Shown piece by piece: positions 55,447 to 62,985 of a DNA stretch of 64,000 bases (position 1 is its first letter; the number at the start of each line of letters is the position of its first letter). The notes under the pieces were generated by a model that saw nothing but the letters and a program-made list of their open reading frames with translations, did not search any database and had not been told where the DNA came from. A program made the translations under genes and the position numbers. Origin of the DNA: Halanaerobium saccharolyticum (lineage in GTDB: Bacteria; Bacillota; Halanaerobiia; Halanaerobiales; Halanaerobiaceae); NCBI RefSeq assembly GCF_003259895.1, contig NZ_QLME01000003.1, forward strand, positions 62,001 to 126,000. The letters run 5' to 3'.

Positions 55447-56382
55447 ATGAAAAATAAAAATATATTCATTCCAAATTTAATGATATTCTTAATCATATTA
55501 TTATTTTCTACTGCTGCGTATTCTGCTCCCAGTCTTAGTTTAATCTATGTTATCCAGCAGGGAGATACGCTTTCGGAGATTGCAGCTGAATATGAGGTTG
55601 ATTTAAATCAATTAAAAACTGAAAATAATATTTCTAATGAAGCAAGTATTAGAATGGGGGATGAACTAGTGATCCCACAGAATAATAAAGAAAACAGAGA
55701 GACAGAAAAAAAAGGAAAGAAAAAATTATTTACAGAGTACAAAGCCCAGAAAAATAAGCTAACTTTTGCGATCAACACCCATTATGCAGCTCGCATAAAT
55801 CCCGGCCAGCAGGCGCCTGATATTGATAAAATACCGGAAGATAAAATTATAGACTATTATGTTGGTCCAGGTGATACACTTTATGATTTAGCTAGAGATT
55901 TCAGCACTTCAATTGGAACTATTTTAGCTCTAAATGACAAAGAAAATAGTTTTTTGCGGACTGGAGAAAAAATTAGACTACCGATCCACAACTTAACTTC
56001 ACATCAAATTTTAAATCAGAGAGTCAGTAAGCAGGAACTTGATCTTTTAGCAAGAGCAATTTATGGAGAATCCAGAGGTGAGCCCTATGTGGGGCAGGTT
56101 GCTGTAGCTGCAGTTATTATTAATAGAGTGCTTAGTCGGCAGTTTCCGGATACTTTTGCTCAAGTTATTTATCAGAGTGGACAGTTTTCTGCTGTCAGTG
56201 ATGGGCAGATTAATTTAACTCCGAATCAGACTGCTTATAGAGCAGCCAGAGAAGCACTAAATGGCAGTGACCCAACAAATGGTGCTCTCTATTTTTATAA
56301 TCCAAGAACTGCTACCAGAGTTAGCTTTTTTAGAGGAAGAAGAGTTATAACCGAAATTGGCGATCATGTTTTTGTAGAATAG
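55447..56382 (+). CDS. Exported LysM/SleB-type cell wall hydrolase
   Basis: The 311-residue protein has a signal peptide (about 1-27, ending AYSA), a LysM domain (YVIQQGDTLSEIAAEYEVDLNQL, about 34-78), a second LysM (YYVGPGDTLYDLARDFSTSIGTIL, about 139-182), and a C-terminal Hydrolase_2/SleB domain from about 196 (LLARAIYGESRGEPYVGQVAVAAVIINR, AVSDGQINLTP, ALYFYNP). SleB-like enzymes cleave peptidoglycan in germinating spores or during growth. It heads a small envelope pair with the following deacetylase. Confidence 0.92.
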   Translation: MKNKNIFIPNLMIFLIILLFSTAAYSAPSLSLIYVIQQGDTLSEIAAEYEVDLNQLKTENNISNEASIRMGDELVIPQNNKENRETEKKGKKKLFTEYKAQKNKLTFAINTHYAARINPGQQAPDIDKIPEDKIIDYYVGPGDTLYDLARDFSTSIGTILALNDKENSFLRTGEKIRLPIHNLTSHQILNQRVSKQELDLLARAIYGESRGEPYVGQVAVAAVIINRVLSRQFPDTFAQVIYQSGQFSAVSDGQINLTPNQTAYRAAREALNGSDPTNGALYFYNPRTATRVSFFRGRRVITEIGDHVFVE

Positions 56383-56392
56383 AGGTGATTTT

Positions 56393-57193
56393 TTGTCCAA
56401 TTATTTAAATAAAACCTTCCAGCTTTTTAAACCAAAGCTGGCTTATTTTTTTATAATTGTTTTTATTTTATTATCTGCTAATACTTTTGCTGGGGAAGCT
56501 GCTTATTTAAAGGATTACTCCAGCAGCCGTCTGGTTCCAATTTATCAGGTTCAGAGAGATGATCAAAAAATAACTCTGACAGTTGATGGAGCCTGGGGCA
56601 GTAATCAAACAGAAGCTCTGCTGGAATTATTTAAAAGAGAAGAAATACCAGTATCCTTTTTCTTCGCTGGAATCTGGCTCAAAAATAATCCTGAGCTTGT
56701 TAATAAAATAATAGCTTCAGGTCATCAAATATATAATCATTCTTACAGCCATCCTCATTTCAATACTTTAACTAAGTCTGAAATTAAGGCCGAGCTGCTG
56801 CGGACGGAGTCCATAATTAACAATTATCAGGATTCTCAATCAGAAATAAAGTTGTTTAGACCTCCATATGGAGAGTACAACAGCCTTGTAATTGAAACTG
56901 CAAGAGAACTGGGATATCAGGTTGTCCAGTGGAGCCTGGATTCTCATGACTGGATGAATCCCGGGAAAGAATATATTATTGAGCGAGTTAATAAAAATAT
57001 AAGTTCAGGCGATATCCTGCTTTTTCATAATGATTCTAACAATATTGTTGAAATACTGGCTGAAATTATTCCGATGTTAAAAGAAGAATTTCAATTTGTC
57101 AAAATTGAAGATCTAATCTATAATAATAACTATCAGATTAGTTCGCAAACTGGTCTGCAATATAAAATAAAGGATGATGCTAATGGAAATTAA
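56393..57193 (+). CDS. Exported polysaccharide deacetylase (NodB homology, PdaB/YlxY-like)
   Basis: The 266-residue protein has an N-terminal signal/anchor (FFIIVFILLSANTFAGEA) and a NodB domain: motif 1 is ITLTVDGAWG (the first Asp kept, the second position Gly), motif 2 NHSYSHPH (zinc histidines), motif 3 RPPYGEYN, motif 4 QWSLDSHDW, and motif 5 LLFHN. The altered motif 1 is also seen in sporulation-type relatives such as PdaB and YlxY. It likely deacetylates peptidoglycan sugars. It starts at TTG 56393 after gaggtga and overlaps dut. Confidence 0.88.
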   Translation: MSNYLNKTFQLFKPKLAYFFIIVFILLSANTFAGEAAYLKDYSSSRLVPIYQVQRDDQKITLTVDGAWGSNQTEALLELFKREEIPVSFFFAGIWLKNNPELVNKIIASGHQIYNHSYSHPHFNTLTKSEIKAELLRTESIINNYQDSQSEIKLFRPPYGEYNSLVIETARELGYQVVQWSLDSHDWMNPGKEYIIERVNKNISSGDILLFHNDSNNIVEILAEIIPMLKEEFQFVKIEDLIYNNNYQISSQTGLQYKIKDDANGN

Positions 57194-57623
57194 AGTAGAA
57201 AGAGTTAATAAAGATATAGAATTACCTCGATATCAACATTTTGGAGAAGATGCTGGTCTTGATCTGCATGCGGCAGAAGAGGTGACTATTAAAAGCGGAG
57301 CCTATAAATTAATAAAAACAGGCTTAAAAATAGCGGTACCAAAGGGTTATGCTGCTTTTGTTTATCCGCGCAGCGGCCTGGCTTTAAAAAAAGGAGTTAC
57401 TGTTTTAAATGCTGATGGAGTTATTGATTCTGGTTATAGAGGTGAAGTCGGCGTAATTTTGATCAACCATGGTCCAGATGATTTTAATATAAATTTTAAT
57501 GATAGAATTGCACAATTAATTATTCAAAAAGTAAACACTATTAAGTGGAAAGAAGTCGATAATTTAAGTGCGAGCCAGCGAGGAGAAGGCGGTTTTGGCC
57601 ACACTGGTCTTAAAAAGAATTAG
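57183..57623 (+). CDS. dut: dUTP diphosphatase (dUTPase)
   Basis: The protein is 146 residues from ATG 57183, eight bases after aagga; ATGs at 57174 and 57177 overlap that site. All five trimeric dUTPase motifs are visible: GEDAGLDLHA, YPRSGLALKKGV, NADGVIDSGYRGEVGVILINHG, NDRIAQLII and RGEGGFGHTG. It hydrolyses dUTP to keep uracil out of DNA. Its coding start lies inside the end of the deacetylase gene. Confidence 0.97.
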   Translation: MEIKVERVNKDIELPRYQHFGEDAGLDLHAAEEVTIKSGAYKLIKTGLKIAVPKGYAAFVYPRSGLALKKGVTVLNADGVIDSGYRGEVGVILINHGPDDFNINFNDRIAQLIIQKVNTIKWKEVDNLSASQRGEGGFGHTGLKKN

Positions 57624-57638
57624 GAAAGGAAAATTATT

Positions 57639-58559
57639 ATGCCTCAAATAAAAGTTCCTGCAACCTCAGCAAATCTTGGTCCTGGTTATGATACGCTGGG
57701 ACTTGCTTTAAGTTTATACAATAATTTTAAAGTCAAAAAGAGAGATGATCAGCAGTTAAAAATTAAAGTTATTGATAAAAATCAAAATAAAACTATAAAA
57801 ATTGCTAATTCAGATAATCTGGTAGTTTTGGCCTATCAGAAATACTTTGATTTTATTAATCAGGATTTAAGAGGTGCAGAGATAATAGAAGAAATGTACA
57901 CTCCCCTTGCTAGAGGACTGGGAAGTAGTTCTTCTGCTATAATTGGTGGGCTTGCTGCTGCAGCAATGGTCTCAGGTACTTTAATTAGTGAAAAAGATTT
58001 TATCCAACTTGCTGTCGCACTGGAAAAACATCCAGATAATGTGGTTCCAGCTTTAGTTGGGGGGCTGACAATAAATTTTTATTGCAATAATAACTATAAT
58101 TATTATAAAATAGATGTGGAGCAGGATTTAGATTTTATCTTAGTAGTTCCCGACTTTGAATTAAAAACTGAAAAACTGCGGCAGGTCTTACCTAAAAAAA
58201 TTAGTTATTCAGGTGCTATTTCTAATCTGGGCAGGGTCAGTCTGCTGACAGCAGCTTTTATTAATAAGGAATATCATCTCTTGAAAACTGCAATGGAGGA
58301 TCAACTTCATCAACCTTTTAGAAAAAAACTAATTAAAGGATTTGATCAGGTTCTTAAAGCAGCTTATGATAGTGGGGCTTATGGAGTAGCTTTAAGTGGA
58401 GCAGGTCCAACGATTTTAGCCTGTACTGCAGAGAATTCAGAAATAATTGCAGATAACATGAAAGCTGTATTTGAATCCCATTTTATTAATACAGCTGTTT
58501 ATAAAGTGAAAGCCTGTAATCAAAGCTTATATCAGATCTTAAAAGAGGAGATATCTTAA
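57639..58559 (+). CDS. thrB: Homoserine kinase
   Basis: The 306-residue GHMP kinase has KVPATSANLGPGYDTLGLALSLYN near the start, the ATP loop PLARGLGSSSSAIIGGLAAA (around 89-108) and the C-terminal AYGVALSGAGPTILAC (around 247-262). It makes O-phosphohomoserine for threonine synthesis. It is followed after one base by the diverged homoserine-dehydrogenase-like gene and then aspartokinase. Confidence 0.96.
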   Translation: MPQIKVPATSANLGPGYDTLGLALSLYNNFKVKKRDDQQLKIKVIDKNQNKTIKIANSDNLVVLAYQKYFDFINQDLRGAEIIEEMYTPLARGLGSSSSAIIGGLAAAAMVSGTLISEKDFIQLAVALEKHPDNVVPALVGGLTINFYCNNNYNYYKIDVEQDLDFILVVPDFELKTEKLRQVLPKKISYSGAISNLGRVSLLTAAFINKEYHLLKTAMEDQLHQPFRKKLIKGFDQVLKAAYDSGAYGVALSGAGPTILACTAENSEIIADNMKAVFESHFINTAVYKVKACNQSLYQILKEEIS

Positions 58560-58560
58560 A

Positions 58561-59847
58561 ATGCTAAAACTGGCCCTAATTACTAATCAGGAAGGTCTTT
58601 TTCAGAAATTTTTCAATTTCTTTGAGAAAAATATAAATCAAATTGAGAAATTAACAGCTCAAAAAGTGGAGATTACATATATTTTAAATAATTCTGTGGA
58701 TAAAAAAATACCCTCTTCTTTTACAAAAAAATTTAAAAAAACAGATTTTATAAAAGACTATAATAAAATTTTAGCAGATCCAGAAGTTGATATAATTTTG
58801 GAGCTGAGTAGAAAACAGGAGTCTTCAGATTACCTGCTTAGAGCTCTAAAAAACAAAAAAATTGTTATTACTTCCAACCTCAAAGTAATTGCAGAAAATT
58901 ATCTGGAAATTAGAAAGATGGAGAAAAGATTTGAAAGCAGGGTGTTTTTTTCAGCTGCATTTTCTCCTCTGCCTATAAAAACGCTTATTGATAATTTTTA
59001 TGCTCTGGATGAGCTGGAAGAGCTAAATGCAATTTTAAATGCTACTACTAATTATATTCTAGCAGAGATGGAAAAATATACTATTAGCATGAAAGAGACA
59101 GTAGAACAGGCAAAGGAGTTAAGTTATACAGAAGAAAATACTGATCTAGATTTAAATGGAGTTGATAGTTTAAATAAAATAATTATACTGACTAATCTAT
59201 TTTATAATACAGCTCTAGATCCAGCGCTGATTAATGCTAAAGGAATTAAGGGAATTACAAGCTATGATTTGATTTATGCAGCAGAACTTGGTTATAAAAT
59301 AAAACTGATCTGTACTATCAAAAAAGAAAATAAAGAATTATATCTTGGGGTCAGACCAAATTTGATTCCTCAGGACAGTTTTTTAGCTTCAATTAATGAA
59401 AATAGTAATGGAGTGGAAATACTTTCAAATTATAATGCTAAAACTACCTTTACAGCAGAAAACTCAGATCAGGCCTCTGTGAATTTGTTGAGCCTTGATC
59501 TTATAAAGGCAGCTGAATTTATAAAAAATAAAAACCAATCAGAGTTTAATATTGAAATAAAAAATATTAGTGTATCGGATTATTATCAGGAAAAGTTTAG
59601 TTCTTTTTATGTCAGACTTCAGCTCGAAAAAGATGAGGAAATAATAGATAAAATAAAAAAAATATTTTCAGAAAAAAATTTGGCAGATTTAATTTTACAT
59701 GACAATTTAACTGAAACACCGCTGCTGCCGGTGATAATTTTAACTAAGAAAATAAAGGAAAAAGATTTAGAAGAATTATTAGAAGAAGTTGAGGATCTAG
59801 AAGGAGTATTAACTGTTAATAATATTATAGCGGTTAAAGAAGCTTAA
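58561..59847 (+). CDS. Diverged homoserine-dehydrogenase-like protein with ACT domain
   Basis: The 428-residue protein follows homoserine dehydrogenase along its length: ILNATTNYILAEME (158-171; compare ILNGTTNYIL), QAKELSYTEENTDLDLNGVDSLNK split over 183-206 with Lys206 kept, GIKGITSYDLIYAAELGYKIKLI, and a C-terminal ACT domain (from about 345). The N-terminal Rossmann glycine motif is absent (ITNQEGLF at 7-14), the TANK motif reads TSNLK (104-108), and the GGGxP segment reads FSPLP (134-138). NAD(P)H binding and catalysis may be lost. It may be a regulatory or altered-function paralogue. It is co-transcribed with thrB and lysC. Confidence 0.8.
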   Translation: MLKLALITNQEGLFQKFFNFFEKNINQIEKLTAQKVEITYILNNSVDKKIPSSFTKKFKKTDFIKDYNKILADPEVDIILELSRKQESSDYLLRALKNKKIVITSNLKVIAENYLEIRKMEKRFESRVFFSAAFSPLPIKTLIDNFYALDELEELNAILNATTNYILAEMEKYTISMKETVEQAKELSYTEENTDLDLNGVDSLNKIIILTNLFYNTALDPALINAKGIKGITSYDLIYAAELGYKIKLICTIKKENKELYLGVRPNLIPQDSFLASINENSNGVEILSNYNAKTTFTAENSDQASVNLLSLDLIKAAEFIKNKNQSEFNIEIKNISVSDYYQEKFSSFYVRLQLEKDEEIIDKIKKIFSEKNLADLILHDNLTETPLLPVIILTKKIKEKDLEELLEEVEDLEGVLTVNNIIAVKEA

Positions 59848-59880
59848 TAATTTATAATTTACAATAGGAAGGTGAAACAA

Positions 59881-61104
59881 TTGTCATTAATTGTACAAAA
59901 ATATGGAGGAAGTTCAGTAGCAAATCCTGATTTAATAAAAAATGTTGCCAGCAGAGTAATTGAGGGTTATGAGGAAGGCAATCAAATGGTAGTTGTAGTA
60001 TCAGCTATGGGAGATACTACCGATCATTTAATAGATTTAATGGGAGATATCACTGATGATCCTGATCCAAGAGAAGTAGATATGCTCTTAACAACAGGGG
60101 AACAGGTTTCAATTGCTCTTTTAACAATGGCAATTCATGCTTTAGGTTATCCGGCGATTTCTTTAACCGGTAGTCAGATGAAAATCAAAACTGATGAAAA
60201 ACACAATCAGGCAATGATTAAAGATGTTGATACAACACGCTTAAAAAAAGAACTTGCTGAAAATAAAATTGTTATAGTTGCCGGTTTTCAGGGGGTAAAT
60301 GATAATCAGGATTTTACAACTCTAGGTCGTGGTGGTTCTGATACCACAACTGTTGCAGTAGCGGCAGCTATGAATGCCGATCGCTGTGAGATATATTCTG
60401 ATGTAGACGGTGTTTATACAGCCGATCCAAGAATTGTAGAAGAAGCAAGCAAACTGGATTCTATCTCATATCAGGAAATGCTAGAACTTGCCAACCTAGG
60501 TGCCAATGTACTGCATCCCAGGGCTGTAGAACTGGCAAATAATTTTGGTCTGGAATTATATATTGCCTCAAGTTTTAATAAGACAGAAGGTACAATTGTT
60601 AGAGGAGATGAGAAAATGGAAGGTAAAAAAAATGTAGTAGGAGCAGCGAGTGATCTAGGAGAAATTAAAATTACTGTTGAGAGAGTGCCAGATGAGCCCG
60701 GAATAGCTGGTAAAATGTTTAAAGCACTTGCCGATGCTGGAGTTAATGTTGATATGATTATTCAGAACTTACAGCGGGATGAACTAAATGATATAACCTT
60801 TACTATCAATCAGGAACAGGAAAAACTGGCTGTTAAGGTGCTTAATAAAATTAAAGAGGAACTTAAATTCAACAATTATACTATTGATCAAGATGTTGCT
60901 AAAATTTCTATTGTGGGAGCCGGCATGCAGTCAACACCTGGTATTGCTGCCAGAATGTTTTGTTCTTTTGGTGAAAATGAGATTAATATTGAGATGATAA
61001 CTACTTCTGAAATAAAAATTTCCTGTTTAATAAAAAAGGAAGAAGCTAATAAAGCCTTGAATGTCTTACATAATGAATTTAAGTTGGACCAGATCAATAA
61101 TTAA
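59881..61104 (+). CDS. lysC: Aspartate kinase
   Basis: The protein is 407 residues from TTG 59881, six bases after ggaaggtga; a GTG at 59872 lies within that site. The kinase domain has LIVQKYGGSSVANPDLI, MLLTTGEQVSIALL, GFQGVNDNQDFTTLGRGGSDTTTVAVA split around 141-168, and CEIYSDVDGVYTADPR. Two C-terminal ACT domains follow (from about 265) that normally bind lysine or threonine. It makes aspartyl phosphate for lysine, methionine and threonine. No lysine riboswitch is present upstream. Confidence 0.96.
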   Translation: MSLIVQKYGGSSVANPDLIKNVASRVIEGYEEGNQMVVVVSAMGDTTDHLIDLMGDITDDPDPREVDMLLTTGEQVSIALLTMAIHALGYPAISLTGSQMKIKTDEKHNQAMIKDVDTTRLKKELAENKIVIVAGFQGVNDNQDFTTLGRGGSDTTTVAVAAAMNADRCEIYSDVDGVYTADPRIVEEASKLDSISYQEMLELANLGANVLHPRAVELANNFGLELYIASSFNKTEGTIVRGDEKMEGKKNVVGAASDLGEIKITVERVPDEPGIAGKMFKALADAGVNVDMIIQNLQRDELNDITFTINQEQEKLAVKVLNKIKEELKFNNYTIDQDVAKISIVGAGMQSTPGIAARMFCSFGENEINIEMITTSEIKISCLIKKEEANKALNVLHNEFKLDQINN

Positions 61105-61107
61105 ATA

Positions 61108-61136
61108 TTGCAAAAACTTCTTTTTTCACATATAAT
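61108..61136 (+). promoter_or_regulatory. Sigma-A promoter of the desulforedoxin gene
   Basis: TTGCAA at 61108-61113, a 17-bp spacer and a perfect TATAAT at 61131-61136. Confidence 0.82.
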
Positions 61137-61218
61137 ATATTTAGTATCAGGTAAATAGATTTACAGATTTTTAAAATTGTTGTTTATATTTTATGATATT
61201 ATATGAGGAGGTAAAAAG

Positions 61219-61341
61219 ATGAATGTAAAGAAAGAAGGAGAAGTTTATCGCTGCGATATCTGTGGTAATGTTGTTGAGGTAAAGGAAGCTGGCGGTGGAG
61301 AACTTGTTTGTTGTGGTGAGCCAATGAAATTAGAAAAATAA
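61219..61341 (+). CDS. Desulforedoxin-type small iron protein
   Basis: This 40-residue protein has the desulforedoxin pattern: [12 protein letters not shown] with Cys12 and Cys15, then [12 protein letters not shown] with the adjacent pair Cys31-Cys32. Four cysteines in CxxC...CC spacing bind one distorted tetrahedral Fe(Cys)4, as in desulforedoxin and the N-terminus of desulfoferrodoxin. The ATG follows gaggaggt; the gene has its own promoter and a strong terminator. It probably carries electrons in anaerobic oxygen/superoxide defence. It is free-standing; no superoxide reductase domain follows. Confidence 0.93.
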   Translation: MNVKKEGEVYRCDICGNVVEVKEAGGGELVCCGEPMKLEK

Positions 61342-61359
61342 TTTTTAAAAATTTATTAC

Positions 61360-61387
61360 AGCCCGGGGTCTTTACTCCGGGCTTTTA
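61360..61387 (+). terminator. Rho-independent terminator after the desulforedoxin gene
   Basis: AGCCCGGGGT pairs with ACTCCGGGCT (one G-U, loop cttt), followed by tttt. Confidence 0.88.
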
Positions 61388-61561
61388 AATACTTTTAGAC
61401 TAAATTGATGAGAAATTTTATTTATTTCTTAAAGGATTTAGCTCTACTTACGAGAAGTAAATATAATAGAAATTATTCTATTATAAATTAACTGCGGTAA
61501 AATTTATTAATTCTAATTAAGCGGCAGTTTAGAATAACATAATTGGGAGGAAAATAATAAA
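61388..61561 (+). other. Leader region of asnS with possible promoter and hairpins
   Basis: A TATAAT at 61462-61467 could be the asnS -10 box, but no good -35 is seen at the right distance. It overlaps a palindromic stretch (TATAATAG...CTATTATA). Further on, AACTGC and GCAGTT flank an AT-rich loop. No T-box antiterminator sequence is present. Confidence 0.4.
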
Positions 61562-62953
61562 ATGAATTATTTTGAGAAGAAAAAAATTAAGGATATTTTA
61601 GAAGATAATATTGATAGCTATAAAGACATTATTGTTATGGGATGGGTAAGAACAAAAAGAGTCTCAAAAAATATTGCCTTTATAGAAATTAATGATGGGA
61701 GTGCTCTTGAAAATTTACAGCTTGTTATCTTAAATCCAGATCAGCATCCACTGGACGAGATTAATACTGGTGCCAGTATAAAAGTTAAAGGCTATATCGA
61801 TAAAGTTGAAGGTAGAGAACAGGATGTAGAGATGAAAGCAGAAGAAATCGATATTATTGGAGAGGCTCCAGAAGACTTTATTCTTCAGAAAAAAAGACAC
61901 AGTTTTGAATTTTTAAGAGAAATTGCTCATTTAAGAGCCAGAACAAATACATTTGGGGTTGTTAACCGCTTCCGCAGTAAAATGTCTTATGCAGTTCATG
62001 ATTATTTTTATAATAAAGATTTTAAATATATTCATACACCAATAATTACTTCTGGTGATGCAGAGGGAGCAGGTGAGGTTTTTAAAGTAACTACTCTTGA
62101 TTTAGATAATCTTCCCCGCACAGAAAAAGGAGAAATAAATTTCAATGAGGACTTTTTTGCTCGCGAAACCGGTCTGACGGTAAGTGGTCAGCTGGAAGCT
62201 GAACTGCTTGCAACTGCTCTGGGGGATGTTTATACTTTTGGACCAACCTTTAGAGCTGAAAATTCTAACACCTCCCGCCACGCTTCAGAGTTCTGGATGA
62301 TTGAACCAGAGATGGCTTTCTGTAATTTGGACGAAATGATGACTTTAATGGAGGACTTTATTAAAAACTTATTTAAATTTGCTCTGGAAACTGCGGAAGA
62401 AGAAATGGACTTTTTTAATCAGTGGATTGACGAAGGGCGTCGGGAAATGATTGAGAATATTATCGAGGCTGATTTTGGTAGAATTACCTATACTGAAGCT
62501 ATAGAAATCTTAGAAAATAGTGGTCAGGACTTTGAATATCCAGTAAGCTGGGGTGTTGATCTGCAGTCTGAACACGAAAGATATTTAACAGAAGAACATT
62601 TTCAAAAACCAATTATGGTTAAAGATTATCCAAAAGAAATTAAAGCTTTTTATATGCGGCAGAATGATGACGGTAAAACAGTTGCGGCAGTTGATTGTCT
62701 GGTACCTGGTGTAGGAGAAATTATTGGCGGCAGCCAGCGTGAAGAAAGATATGATAAGCTAAAACAACGAATGGAAGAACTGAATATGGATTTAGAAAAA
62801 TATGAGTGGTTTCTGGATATTAGAAAATATGGTTCAGTACCCCATTCTGGTTTCGGGCTGGGTTTTGAAAGACTTTTAATGTATCTCTCTGGAATGCAAA
62901 ATATTAGAGATGTCATTTCATTCCCCCGTACTCCTGGAAATGCTGAATTTTAA
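61562..62953 (+). CDS. asnS: Asparaginyl-tRNA synthetase
   Basis: The 463-residue class IIb synthetase has the N-terminal OB fold (VMGWVRTKRVSKNIAFIEINDGS), motif 2 FGPTFRAENSNTSRHASEFWMIEPEM (split around 221-246) and motif 3 GFGLGFERLLMYLSG (around 428-442). The combination HASEFWMIEPE is of the AsnRS rather than AspRS type. It appears monocistronic or first in an operon with the downstream exported oxidoreductase. Confidence 0.96.
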   Translation: MNYFEKKKIKDILEDNIDSYKDIIVMGWVRTKRVSKNIAFIEINDGSALENLQLVILNPDQHPLDEINTGASIKVKGYIDKVEGREQDVEMKAEEIDIIGEAPEDFILQKKRHSFEFLREIAHLRARTNTFGVVNRFRSKMSYAVHDYFYNKDFKYIHTPIITSGDAEGAGEVFKVTTLDLDNLPRTEKGEINFNEDFFARETGLTVSGQLEAELLATALGDVYTFGPTFRAENSNTSRHASEFWMIEPEMAFCNLDEMMTLMEDFIKNLFKFALETAEEEMDFFNQWIDEGRREMIENIIEADFGRITYTEAIEILENSGQDFEYPVSWGVDLQSEHERYLTEEHFQKPIMVKDYPKEIKAFYMRQNDDGKTVAAVDCLVPGVGEIIGGSQREERYDKLKQRMEELNMDLEKYEWFLDIRKYGSVPHSGFGLGFERLLMYLSGMQNIRDVISFPRTPGNAEF

Positions 62954-62985
62954 TAAATAGACAAAAATCATTGAGGAGAAAAGAG

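Noticed and set aside
56393-57193. Loss of the second Asp in deacetylase motif 1 as a sign of inactivity
   Set aside because: PdaB/YlxY-type family members commonly deviate at this position and all other NodB motifs are intact, so it is not by itself unusual.
59848-59880. Lysine riboswitch ahead of lysC
   Set aside because: Only 33 bases separate lysC from the previous gene, far too short for the aptamer.
61388-61561. T-box leader upstream of asnS
   Set aside because: The conserved antiterminator sequence (AGGGTGG-type T-box) and a following terminator are absent.
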